A stretch of 64,000 nucleotides of DNA from Flavobacterium azizsancarii (GTDB lineage: Bacteria > Bacteroidota > Bacteroidia > Flavobacteriales > Flavobacteriaceae). Each line of letters starts with the position of its first letter. Position 1 is the first letter of the stretch. The stretch spans positions 1 through 64,000 of the forward strand of contig NZ_JAMZNK010000026.1 in NCBI RefSeq assembly GCF_027980145.1, read 5' to 3'. The notes beneath the pieces were generated by a model that saw nothing but the letters and a program-made list of their open reading frames with translations, did not search any database and was not told the origin of the DNA. This document shows, one piece after another, positions 33,629 through 41,782 of this stretch. The translations under genes were made by a program, and so were the position numbers.

Positions 33629-34957
33629 TTAATAGGAGATGTAATAAATTTTAATTTGGATTTTATTGTTCTCATGTTTCTGATCTCCTAAAACAACGCG
33701 GTTTACGGATTTAGAAAGCCCCGGTAATGTTAGAATGAGAGAAGATCTGGAATCAGATTGCTTCAGCATTTCTTTCTGTAAAAAAGCACCAATTGGAATT
33801 GTATAACCAACATTCTCATTAAACTCATCACTTTTTTTATTCAGAGTACCAAAAATCGTTTTGCCCGCAGAATTTACTAATGAGGCACTAATTCTATTTA
33901 AATTATCGCCTACATAAACCTGTAGGGAATCTGCTAGAGGATATTTTTGCGAATAGGTATTATTAACGGCTCTCAGGAATATCTGAGCATCTACAATTGC
34001 TCCGTTTGCTGAAATATGTTTGAGCTGTTTAATATTGGGGAAATCAATCCTGCAGGCTACTCCTGTTCCTGACTGAATAAATCCCTGCCGGTTTGTTAAT
34101 GAGCTTGACAACTTACCAGTCGAAATAGGTAAGTTTTCAAGTAAGGTTCCGGTTTTATCTGATGAAATTGAATTGAATTGCTTTCCGGCATCCAGAATCG
34201 TAAAATCTATAATAAAAGGAACTTCTTCTGCCCCTGCCTGATACTTTGAATAATACATTCGTATCTTACTTGTTGCAACATGAAAACCCGTAACGCTGGA
34301 TGAATTAGATGTTGATGGCACCAAAACCAAACCCTTTAGATACTCAGTAAAAGTATCAAAGTCTGTAATTTCTTTTTTCTTTAATTTCTGAAAAAGTGCC
34401 GCACCAAACACATCACTCATTTTAATATTAATAGAGTCTTTTTCGGTTGGCCTTGGCTTGTATGAAATTGTTCCGAGGCTTTCATCACTATAACTTAAAG
34501 TCGAATTATTATAAAAACTATAATCATCAGTATTGGGTCTTACCCGTTGAGTCACTCGATGAATATCGAACGTTTGCACCTTTGTAGTATCACCATAATA
34601 ATAGTTATCATATTTTAGAATCATTGCAATCGAATCAAAAACATAATTGGTCGTTTCTGTATCAGATCCACTACTTTTTAACAGATATGATTCTCCTGAT
34701 AATTGAAAATAGCTGTTCGATTTTACCTTCCCATAAATTGGATCTTCATAATTCCCAATCAAAATTCGATTTTGATTCGAAGTAACAAGAGAATCAAAAT
34801 TAATCGTAGACATTTCGACTGTCAGGGTATCAATTAAAATAACTTTATTACCAACAGCCAGATAATCAGATCCAACAACAAATTCGCCGGCATCAGCATC
34901 TGTTCCGCATGAAATTGCGGTCACAGCCAAAAACATCATCAATATAAACTTGTGCAT
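33629..34957 (-). CDS. DUF4270 family lipoprotein
   Basis: A 442-residue protein of the DUF4270 family. The lipoprotein signal MHKFILMMFLAVTAISCG has Cys at residue 17. The mature part begins DADAGEFVVGSDYL and includes NRILIGNYEDPIYGKVKSNSY, the family's recognisable G-x-x-x-D-P-x-F/Y-G segment. I use the ATG at 34957 rather than 34975 because a -7 box (CAAATATA on the plus strand, 34973-34980) overlaps the earlier start. Family members are surface or outer-membrane associated and often sit near a FadL-like gene as here. The function is not known. Confidence 0.87.
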   Translation of the reverse strand: MHKFILMMFLAVTAISCGTDADAGEFVVGSDYLAVGNKVILIDTLTVEMSTINFDSLVTSNQNRILIGNYEDPIYGKVKSNSYFQLSGESYLLKSSGSDTETTNYVFDSIAMILKYDNYYYGDTTKVQTFDIHRVTQRVRPNTDDYSFYNNSTLSYSDESLGTISYKPRPTEKDSINIKMSDVFGAALFQKLKKKEITDFDTFTEYLKGLVLVPSTSNSSSVTGFHVATSKIRMYYSKYQAGAEEVPFIIDFTILDAGKQFNSISSDKTGTLLENLPISTGKLSSSLTNRQGFIQSGTGVACRIDFPNIKQLKHISANGAIVDAQIFLRAVNNTYSQKYPLADSLQVYVGDNLNRISASLVNSAGKTIFGTLNKKSDEFNENVGYTIPIGAFLQKEMLKQSDSRSSLILTLPGLSKSVNRVVLGDQKHENNKIQIKIYYISY

Positions 34958-34972
34958 AATCAATTTTTTGAA

Positions 34973-34980
34973 CAAATATA
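34973..34980 (-). promoter_or_regulatory. -7 box of the DUF4270 gene
   Basis: TATATTTG on the minus strand, 16 bp before the ATG at 34957. No clear TTG is present 17-19 bp further upstream, so the call rests on the -7 box alone. Confidence 0.45.
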
Positions 34981-35187
34981 AAATGCACTCTTCTGCACTA
35001 CACTATAACATATACAGTCACGCCTTTTTACCCTATAAACAGCAAAAAACGATCTACAATAGATAAATGCTCCTTAATAATTCATTCAACCTTAAAAAAG
35101 GCTGTTTAGTCTATCAAAAAGTGGCATACATATATCTTCTTTTTTTTAAAACCATTACCCTCCTACTTTTGAACCAATAAACAAGTA

Positions 35188-36033
35188 ATGAAAACAAGGT
35201 TTTTAATTTGGTCGATTTTTTTGATTTCAATTTTCAACATGAAAGCTCAGGAGAGCTTTTCAGTTAACATGAATGTAAAAACAGAACCAACTGACAAAAT
35301 TGATTTTAACGAAACCAATATCGGTATATCGTTTAACAAGAAAATAGGCGTAAAAAACAAGATAACAAACACACTAGAGTATTCGAATCTGAAAGTGAAT
35401 TATGAAATAGACCATTATAATAATCCGTATGAGAATTTGGATCGATTTAATCAGATTAAAAACAAGGTTGAATTTTCTCATGAAATTTCAAATGCAACAA
35501 GTCTGAATTTTTCAATTACCCCGACAGTAAATTTTCAAAGCAATTTAGACATGGATGCATTTTCAGTTTTGGGAAGTTTTGAGATTAAGCAGCGTTTAAA
35601 TTCAAATACAATTATCAACATTGGGGCAGCCAGAACAACTGTTTTTGGATCTCCTAAATTCATGCCTGTTTTGTCTCTAAACTATCAAATAAGCAATGCA
35701 AGTTCTTTGATGATTGGATTTCCGGATTCAAAGATTTCATATTCTAATAATATCCGAAATAAGTTCAGTCTGAGCAATAGCTTCAATGGTAATTTTTATC
35801 ATTTAGATTCTCAAAGCGATCTAAATACGAACGCCACAAAAGTTAGCTTATCACAAATGACGTCAGCGCTTGAATACGAAAGAAATGTCGACAAAAACTG
35901 GTTTCTAAATTTTAAAGCTGGGTATGATTTTAATAAAAAATACAATCTGATCGATAATGACAATCATAAAGTATATGATTTTAATACCGGTAATGGTTGT
36001 GTTTTAGGAATTGGCATCAAATACAAACAATAA
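35188..36033 (+). CDS. Outer-membrane beta-barrel protein of a signalling locus
   Basis: A 281-residue protein with signal peptide MKTRFLIWSIFLISIFNMKAQ. The remainder alternates polar and apolar residues in about 12 strands (NIGISFNKKIGV, NKITNTLEYSNL, SLNFSITPTVNF, SALEYERNVDKNWFLNFKAGYDF) and ends with VLGIGIKYKQ, the profile of a small barrel. It may belong to the DUF6268-like outer-membrane group, but I am not sure. It opens the block that continues with a Kelch lipoprotein (16 bp later), a DUF4907 protein, a LytS-type kinase and a LytTR regulator. TACTTTTG at 35164-35171 is a candidate -7 box. Confidence 0.72.
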   Translation: MKTRFLIWSIFLISIFNMKAQESFSVNMNVKTEPTDKIDFNETNIGISFNKKIGVKNKITNTLEYSNLKVNYEIDHYNNPYENLDRFNQIKNKVEFSHEISNATSLNFSITPTVNFQSNLDMDAFSVLGSFEIKQRLNSNTIINIGAARTTVFGSPKFMPVLSLNYQISNASSLMIGFPDSKISYSNNIRNKFSLSNSFNGNFYHLDSQSDLNTNATKVSLSQMTSALEYERNVDKNWFLNFKAGYDFNKKYNLIDNDNHKVYDFNTGNGCVLGIGIKYKQ

Positions 36034-36049
36034 ATAAATTTAATACACT

Positions 36050-37057
36050 ATGAATAATTTTAAAAAAGGAATATTATTCTCGGCATTGTTTTCCGGTCTT
36101 TTTTTTATAGGCTGCAGTAACGACAATGATGATGATGATTTAATGGGGAACTGGGTAAAAAAATCAGCATTTGACGGACCTGCCAGATCTAGTGCAACCA
36201 GTTTTGTTATTGGGGATTATGCTTATGTAGCGACAGGTTACACGGGAGATGTATATTTAAAAGATTTATGGTCATATAATTCTTCTGGAGACTATTGGGA
36301 ACAAAAGGCGGATTTTTCAGGAGTTGGAAGAAGTTCTGCATCTAGTTTTACGCTTAACGAGAAAGGTTATGTTGGTCTTGGATATGATGGAACAAATAGA
36401 TTGAAAGATTTTTATCAATACGATCCTACCAGTAATAGCTGGACTCAAAAAACTGATTTTGCCGGAACAGGCCGCTTTGGTGCGGTAGGTTTTCAAGCGG
36501 GAGGAAAAGCTTATTTTGGAACTGGATATGATGGGAATTACCTAAAAGATTTCTATCAATACAATGACCTGACAAACTCATGGACATTGGTAAATGGATT
36601 TGGAGGAAACAAAAGACGTAATGCTACCACTTTTGTAATTGGTGATAAAGCTTATTTAGTAACAGGAAGCAACAATGCTGTTTATCAGGAAGATTTCTGG
36701 GAATTTGATCCCGCTACTGAAGTATGGACCAGAAAACGTGACATCAATAAAAATACTGATGACGACTACACTTACAATGACGATTATGCAATCGTTCGTT
36801 CGAATGCCTCTGGTTTTTCAATGAACGGATTAGGTTATGTTGTGGGTGGAGAAAGCATAAAAACAATCTGGGAATACAATCCTGCAACGGATTTATGGGT
36901 AGAAAGAACTCCTATGGAAGGTGCTACCAGAACAGATGCTGTTGGGTTTGCAATCAATAATCGTGGTTTTTATATGCTGGGCAGAGTGGGTTCTACTTAC
37001 TTTGATGATACCTGGGAATTTAAACCTCTAGAAGAGCAAAATGACAATGACAATTAA
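36050..37057 (+). CDS. Kelch-repeat lipoprotein
   Basis: A 335-residue lipoprotein: MNNFKKGILFSALFSGLFFIGCS has a lipobox with Cys22, followed by the acidic NDNDDDD stretch typical of surface-exported Bacteroidota lipoproteins. Six Kelch-type repeats follow (for example SSATSFVIGDYAYVATGYTG, DLWSYNSSGDYWEQKADF, DFYQYDPTSNSWTQKTDF, WEYNPATDLWVERTP), predicting a six-bladed beta-propeller. Such propellers bind carbohydrates or proteins. Here it may sense or bind a ligand outside the cell. The end overlaps the DUF4907 gene by 17 bp, so translation is probably coupled. Confidence 0.87.
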   Translation: MNNFKKGILFSALFSGLFFIGCSNDNDDDDLMGNWVKKSAFDGPARSSATSFVIGDYAYVATGYTGDVYLKDLWSYNSSGDYWEQKADFSGVGRSSASSFTLNEKGYVGLGYDGTNRLKDFYQYDPTSNSWTQKTDFAGTGRFGAVGFQAGGKAYFGTGYDGNYLKDFYQYNDLTNSWTLVNGFGGNKRRNATTFVIGDKAYLVTGSNNAVYQEDFWEFDPATEVWTRKRDINKNTDDDYTYNDDYAIVRSNASGFSMNGLGYVVGGESIKTIWEYNPATDLWVERTPMEGATRTDAVGFAINNRGFYMLGRVGSTYFDDTWEFKPLEEQNDNDN

Positions 37058-37379
37058 CATTCAAAAACAATTCTTCTGGGGTAAAATCCAGAAGAATGTA
37101 TTGCTTGCGATACTTATTTTACAATTTTTAGCCTGTGCGAAAAATGAAACTTTTAAAATCGAAGCCTTCAAAACTACGTCAGGTTGGGGTTATTCGATCG
37201 CTACAAAGAACAAAATCATCATCAAGCAGGCTATTATTCCAGTCATAAACGATAACAAAAGTTTTTCGACAGAAAGTGATGCTTTAAAAGTAGGTCATTT
37301 AGTTGTAGAGAAACTCAACAACAACATATCACCAACCATAACCAAAAATGATTTAATTTTATTAAAAATTAAATTATAA
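37041..37379 (+). CDS. DUF4907 domain-containing lipoprotein
   Basis: A 112-residue small protein. An N-terminal basic stretch leads to VLLAILILQFLACAKNE, a lipobox-like segment with Cys32, unusually far from the start. The rest (FKTTSGWGYSIATKNKIIIKQAIIPVI and FSTESDALKVGHLVVEKL) matches the DUF4907 pattern of a small two-segment domain. The function is unknown. It overlaps the end of the Kelch gene by 17 bp, and its stop is directly followed by the ATG of the kinase gene at 37380, so all three are almost certainly translated from one mRNA. Confidence 0.82.
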   Translation: MTMTINIQKQFFWGKIQKNVLLAILILQFLACAKNETFKIEAFKTTSGWGYSIATKNKIIIKQAIIPVINDNKSFSTESDALKVGHLVVEKLNNNISPTITKNDLILLKIKL

Positions 37380-38486
37380 ATGACACTAGACATTATCAAA
37401 AATACAAGCTCAAATAAAATTCTATTCCATAGTATCATCTGGTTATTCTTTATCCTGACTTCATTAATTGAATTTTATGAAAGTCCGTTTGCGATCAACA
37501 ATGATTTTTATGTACAATGGACTACTGGAATTATTTTGTTTTATCTGAACTATTTTTATTTGGTACCTGTCTTGCTTTTAGAGAAAAAATACTGGCTTTA
37601 TTTTACTTTTGTTTTTGCTGTGATCCTGCTGTTTATGATTATCAGAATTAATTATTTTATTCCTGAAATTAAGTTTGCAAGGACACGAATGATGCCGCCT
37701 CCGGAAGAACTTAAACTGTTTTTAAAAAACAAAAGATTCAAACCAATGTCGTTGGCAACAAGGCCACCTTTATTCTTTAAAATTGGCCCTTCATTTTTCT
37801 ATATTTTAATTATTACCATAAGTGCCGTTATTAGAACGCTTACAGAGTTTTATAACAATCAGCAAAACAAGTTAATTGCCGAAACACATCGAACAAATAC
37901 TGAATTGATCTATTTACGCAAACAAACTAATCCGCATTTTTTATTCAATTCATTAAATAGTATCTATTCTCTGGCACACAAAAAATCTGATTTGGTCCCT
38001 GATGCCATTGTTACATTATCAGAATTGATGCGCTATATGCTGTATGAAACTGACAATAAAACGGTGGCTTTAGAAAAAGAAGTCAATTATATTCAGAATT
38101 ATATAGAGTTACAAAAGCTCAGACTTAACAATATCGAAGATATCTTTATCAATGTTCATGGCGATACCAGGAACAAGTTTATCGAACCCTTGTTATTGAT
38201 TTCGTTTGTTGAAAATGCTTTTAAATATGGAACGGATTACAAAGGTGCCGCCCATGTAAAAATCAAAATTTTTATTCTCGAAAACACGCTTGATTTCTGG
38301 ATCGAAAATACGATCGAAAATTATGTTAAAGATCCTGAAAACTCGGGAATTGGACTTGTTAATATTCAAAATCGACTGGACTTGCTTTATCCAAACGCTC
38401 ACGAACTTAGCATAACACAGGACAATCAATATTACCGTGTACATCTGAATTTAAAATTAGATAAAATTCAAACTGCAATAAATTAA
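37380..38486 (+). CDS. LytS-type sensor histidine kinase
   Basis: A 368-residue inner-membrane kinase. Four transmembrane segments lie at about residues 14-32, 48-67, 71-90 and 134-154. The His_kinase domain follows, with phospho-acceptor His186 in KQTNPHFLFNSLNSI. The HATPase domain has FVENAFKYG (N-box) and GIGLVNIQNRLDLLY (G-box). There is no large periplasmic sensor domain, so it may sense through the membrane or through a partner such as the co-encoded Kelch and DUF4907 lipoproteins. Its partner regulator is most likely the LytTR protein at 39311. Confidence 0.93.
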   Translation: MTLDIIKNTSSNKILFHSIIWLFFILTSLIEFYESPFAINNDFYVQWTTGIILFYLNYFYLVPVLLLEKKYWLYFTFVFAVILLFMIIRINYFIPEIKFARTRMMPPPEELKLFLKNKRFKPMSLATRPPLFFKIGPSFFYILIITISAVIRTLTEFYNNQQNKLIAETHRTNTELIYLRKQTNPHFLFNSLNSIYSLAHKKSDLVPDAIVTLSELMRYMLYETDNKTVALEKEVNYIQNYIELQKLRLNNIEDIFINVHGDTRNKFIEPLLLISFVENAFKYGTDYKGAAHVKIKIFILENTLDFWIENTIENYVKDPENSGIGLVNIQNRLDLLYPNAHELSITQDNQYYRVHLNLKLDKIQTAIN

Positions 38487-38497
38487 TTAAGCTGACT

Positions 38498-39208
38498 ATG
38501 GACAGAAAAAAATTTATCCGAAATAGTATTTTAGGAATTGCTTCGTTAGCAACAGCTTCTAAACTATTAGAATCCTGTTCTAAAAACGATCATGATGATA
38601 GCGGCTCCAGCTCTTCAGAAGACGGAAGCTGCACTGTTTCCCCATCAGAAACAAAAGGCCCATTCCCTATCAAAACCCCAAGTCAGTTGGTTCTAGAAAA
38701 TATAAAATCAGACCGAATTGGAGTTGCTTTACTTATAAACTTAGTAATCGAGAATAAAAATAATAACTGTTCACCACTATCAGGCGTTTTAGTTGACGTT
38801 TGGCATTGTGATAAAGATGGTAATTATTCTGAATATGGCGGGACATCAATGCAGCCAAAAGATTATACATCGGTTCATTTTTTGAGAGGAAGACAAACCA
38901 CCAATTCAAAAGGAGAAGTTTCGTTTATTTCGATTTTCCCGGGTTGGTATCAGGGCAGGGCACCTCATGTGCATATTGAAGTTCTAAGCACTAACGGCGC
39001 ATCACTTTTAGTAACACAAATTGCTTTTCCTGAAACCGTTTCGAGTACTGTTTATTCGAGCGAAAACTATGTTGCACACGGTCAGGCCGACACATCAAAC
39101 ACAAGAGACAATGTTTTCTCAGATAGTTTAGCCGATGAATTAGCGACGCTAACAGGCAATCTTACAGACGGTTACACACTAAGCAAAACCATCACGGTAA
39201 ACACATAA
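38498..39208 (+). CDS. Intradiol ring-cleavage dioxygenase-like lipoprotein
   Basis: A 236-residue protein related to protocatechuate 3,4-dioxygenase / catechol 1,2-dioxygenase. All four iron-ligand positions of the family are present: Tyr110 in DGNYSEYG, Tyr151 in FPGWYQGRAPHVHIEV, and His157 and His159 in the same motif. The N-terminus DRKKFIRNSILGIASLATAS with SC at 26-27 looks like an exported lipoprotein signal (single-Arg Tat-like start). Typical enzymes are cytoplasmic and aromatic-degrading; this one is predicted outside the cytoplasm. It lies between the kinase and regulator genes, 11 bp after the kinase, and no other aromatic-degradation gene is near. Substrate unknown. Confidence 0.85.
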   Translation: MDRKKFIRNSILGIASLATASKLLESCSKNDHDDSGSSSSEDGSCTVSPSETKGPFPIKTPSQLVLENIKSDRIGVALLINLVIENKNNNCSPLSGVLVDVWHCDKDGNYSEYGGTSMQPKDYTSVHFLRGRQTTNSKGEVSFISIFPGWYQGRAPHVHIEVLSTNGASLLVTQIAFPETVSSTVYSSENYVAHGQADTSNTRDNVFSDSLADELATLTGNLTDGYTLSKTITVNT

Positions 39209-39310
39209 TTAAGGCTTAATCAGTATTTTATGATAATTTTAAAACTTAATTTACTGGTTTAAAACTACTTTTGACTGCCAAAGCAAAATTTAAATTCAAA
39301 ACCTTAGCAA

Positions 39311-40027
39311 ATGAAATGTGTAATTATAGACGATGAGCCTTTAGCAGTTGAATTATTAGAAGATTTTGTTCGAAAGGTAGATTCACTTGAACTGATAAGT
39401 ACTTTTAATAATGCTATTGATGCTGTTTCCTTTATCAATCAGAACAGTGTCGATTTGATTTTTCTTGACATTGAGATGCCTCATTTTTCAGGAATTGATT
39501 TCCTGAATACAATCGAGAAAAAACCTTTAGTAATTTTTACAACAGCTTATTCTGATTATGCCGTTGAAGGTTTTAATCTTGGAGCTGTTGATTATCTGGT
39601 AAAACCAATTCCATTTCACCGCTTCTTAAAATCAGTTGTCAGAGCGCAGCAGGTTTTAAATCCGTCAACAAACATCCAAGCCATTTCTGAAAGTACTACT
39701 GCACCTGAACTGGAACAGGATTTTATGTTTGTAAGGGCTGAATACGAAAATGTAAAAATGAATTTTTCGGATATTTTATTTATCGAAGGTTTAAAAGATT
39801 ACGTCAAAATTTACACCACAGATAATAAATTCACATTAACTTTAATTAGTTTAATAAAGCTGGAAAATTTACTTTCAAGCAAAGGGTTCTCCCGAATTCA
39901 CAGGTCTTATATCATTAATATAAAACACGTAAAATCAATACAAAAAAATAAAGTTTTGATTAGCGACAAACGAATTCCGATAAGCGAAAGCTATAAAAAT
40001 TCTTTTTTCGAAAGAATCAATTTATAA
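39311..40027 (+). CDS. LytTR-family response regulator
   Basis: A 238-residue response regulator. The receiver domain (1 to about 120) has the acidic pocket IIDDEP, phospho-acceptor Asp53 in LIFLDIEMPHFSG, Thr in IFTTAYSDYAVEGF and Lys98 in VDYLVKPIPF. The LytTR DNA-binding domain (about 140-238) shows FVRAEYENVKMNFSDILFIEGLKDYVKIYT and FSRIHRSYIINI. It is separated from the dioxygenase-like gene by 102 bp that hold a -7 match TACTTTTG (39266-39273), so it may have its own promoter. By position it pairs with the LytS-type kinase at 37380 and may control the barrel/Kelch block. Confidence 0.93.
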   Translation: MKCVIIDDEPLAVELLEDFVRKVDSLELISTFNNAIDAVSFINQNSVDLIFLDIEMPHFSGIDFLNTIEKKPLVIFTTAYSDYAVEGFNLGAVDYLVKPIPFHRFLKSVVRAQQVLNPSTNIQAISESTTAPELEQDFMFVRAEYENVKMNFSDILFIEGLKDYVKIYTTDNKFTLTLISLIKLENLLSSKGFSRIHRSYIINIKHVKSIQKNKVLISDKRIPISESYKNSFFERINL

Positions 40028-40047
40028 ATCGTCAAATTCCAATAAAC

Positions 40048-40103
40048 AAAAAATCCCAAATTCCAATAAGAAGTCAAACATCTTTGGAATTTGGGATTTT
40101 TTT
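40048..40103. terminator. Bidirectional terminator
   Basis: AAAAAATCCCAAATTCCA (40048-40065) faces TGGAATTTGGGATTTTTT (40085-40102), perfectly complementary, between the convergent LytTR and carbonic anhydrase genes. T-runs are present in both directions. Confidence 0.87.
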
Positions 40104-40120
40104 ATTTTGGAGATTTTAGC

Positions 40121-40639
40121 TTATTCTTCGTTTTTAAACCAACCTGAATACATGACATAATTGTTCGAAATACGTTCAATTTCGCCTGCAAAATCTGATT
40201 GATCAATGTCTTTTACTTTCTTTGCCGGAACGCCCGCATAAATAGTCCCGGAAGCTACAACTGTATTTTGTGTAACAACTGCACCGGCAGCTATAATCGA
40301 ATTACTTTCTACAACACAATTATCCATTACGATGGCGCCCATTCCTATCAGAACATTGTCATGAATAGTACATCCGTGCACAATTGCATTATGTCCTATA
40401 GAAACATTATTACCAATAATCGTAGGATGTTTTTGATAGGTACAATGAATAATAGCTCCGTCCTGAATATTAACCTTATTTCCTATCGATATAAAATTAA
40501 CATCTCCGCGGATAACAGCATTAAACCAAACACTGCAAGAATCCCCAAATACAACATCACCAACAATTGTGGCATTTTCAGCAACATAACAATCCTCAGG
40601 AATAGAAGGTGTTTTTCCGTTTACAGATTTAATCAGCAT
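40121..40639 (-). CDS. Gamma-carbonic anhydrase family protein
   Basis: A 172-residue left-handed beta-helix protein. Hexapeptide repeats run through most of the chain (for example IGNNVSIGHNAIVHGC, VLIGMGAIVMDNCVVESN). The three zinc/iron-binding histidines of the gamma class are at positions His65, His83 and His88, with Arg44 and Asp46 in VIRGDVN. Family members interconvert CO2 and bicarbonate or bind related small molecules. Many YrdA/PaaY-type members have little measured activity. It lies 10 bp after the PorP/SprF gene on the same strand, probably by chance rather than as a functional pair. Confidence 0.92.
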   Translation of the reverse strand: MLIKSVNGKTPSIPEDCYVAENATIVGDVVFGDSCSVWFNAVIRGDVNFISIGNKVNIQDGAIIHCTYQKHPTIIGNNVSIGHNAIVHGCTIHDNVLIGMGAIVMDNCVVESNSIIAAGAVVTQNTVVASGTIYAGVPAKKVKDIDQSDFAGEIERISNNYVMYSGWFKNEE

Positions 40640-40649
40640 AATAAAAATT

Positions 40650-41639
40650 TTAGTTAATGGCGGGACAATTACAATCGTAACGTTCCTTTTTACAAAATAA
40701 ATTGATTCCTAAAGTAATTTGATGGTATCCTCCAGTATCAAATTTCACATTGCCTGTCACTTGTGAATACGTGTAAGCAAACATAAAATTATTATAATTT
40801 AAACCTATTATAGGTGTAATGTATTGCAATTTCTGACCCGATACACCACTTGCTGTACTGTATTGTGCACCATCAAAACTTCTTCTGTAAGACAATGCTG
40901 CCCACAAACTTCCAAAATCCATATTTTTGTAAGCTTTCATGTTGAAATCAATTGTTTTCTGCTTCGTTTTATCAAATATCTGAAGCAAAATCGATGGTTC
41001 CCAGGTAATATTCTCTCTTTTACCAAAAACATATCCGGCACTAAAAAGAAACTTTCTTAAGTTATCACTTTCATAATCCGTATACAACTCTCTTCTGGTT
41101 TCCAATAATCCCTGTACAGTAGCATGGGCATAAAAATCAAGATAATTATAGGATGCTCCAAAATCAACATTGAAATAGGAATCTTTTTGAATAGAACCAA
41201 AAACGATTGGATCAAAAGTCCCTCCAAATTTGGTTTCATCCAGCTGGCTTTGAATTAATCCCCCGCTAATACCAAAAGACAGCTGATTTAAATCGAGTTC
41301 ATCTCTCGAAAACATGATATGATGAGCATAAGTAAGCTTTACTCCTTTTTGCGAATGGTAACCATTTTTATCATTAAAAATAATAATTCCGGCTCCTGAG
41401 CGTTCTCCCACTTTTCCGTTAAAAGTTAAGGTTTGCAATGCCGGTGCATCATCCTGACCAAACCATTGTTTTCTGGCTGTCAATCTTATTTTTGCACAAT
41501 TGGCAGCGCCCGCCATCGAGGGGTGAATCAGGTAGTAGTTATCTGATAAATAATCAGAGTAAACTGGAATTCCTTCTTGCGAATATGAATAAAATGTTGT
41601 TATGAGAAAAATAAATAAAACCCTGATTTTAAATTCCAT
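40650..41639 (-). CDS. PorP/SprF family type IX secretion membrane protein
   Basis: A 329-residue outer-membrane protein: signal peptide MEFKIRVLFIFLITTFYSYS, then the family opening PVYSDYLSDNYYLIHPSMAGAAN (pattern Y-x-x-N-x-Y-x-x-x-P-A/S-x-A-G) and ARKQWFGQDDAPALQTLTF (pattern R-x-Q-W-x-x-x-x-x-A-P-x-x-Q), and strands to the C-terminal YHQITLGINLF. Members help type IX secretion substrates reach or stay on the surface, often encoded with a large adhesin such as SprB. No adhesin gene is beside it here, so it is an orphan copy. Together with sprA at the right edge it points to a gliding-type organism. Confidence 0.9.
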   Translation of the reverse strand: MEFKIRVLFIFLITTFYSYSQEGIPVYSDYLSDNYYLIHPSMAGAANCAKIRLTARKQWFGQDDAPALQTLTFNGKVGERSGAGIIIFNDKNGYHSQKGVKLTYAHHIMFSRDELDLNQLSFGISGGLIQSQLDETKFGGTFDPIVFGSIQKDSYFNVDFGASYNYLDFYAHATVQGLLETRRELYTDYESDNLRKFLFSAGYVFGKRENITWEPSILLQIFDKTKQKTIDFNMKAYKNMDFGSLWAALSYRRSFDGAQYSTASGVSGQKLQYITPIIGLNYNNFMFAYTYSQVTGNVKFDTGGYHQITLGINLFCKKERYDCNCPAIN

Positions 41640-41758
41640 AAAGGCAATTTTGTTTAAATATTTTTTAGACTCTCATAATTTAATACGATTTATTTGAAAA
41701 GAGTCTTAATTATTTTATTAAAAAATCAAATATAGGTATTAGTAGAAAATAACTTTAC

Positions 41759-41766
41759 TAAATTTG
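41759..41766 (+). promoter_or_regulatory. -7 box of the NifU-family gene
   Basis: TAAATTTG (41759-41766) lies 16 bp before the ATG at 41783. The -33 region (near 41738) is only a weak match. Confidence 0.45.
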
Positions 41767-41782
41767 TGAAAAATTACAAATC

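Noticed and set aside
40199..40657. 152-codon plus-strand frame opposite the gamma-carbonic anhydrase gene
   Set aside because: It is the antisense of the hexapeptide-repeat coding sequence, whose periodic codons leave a long open frame; there is no independent support.
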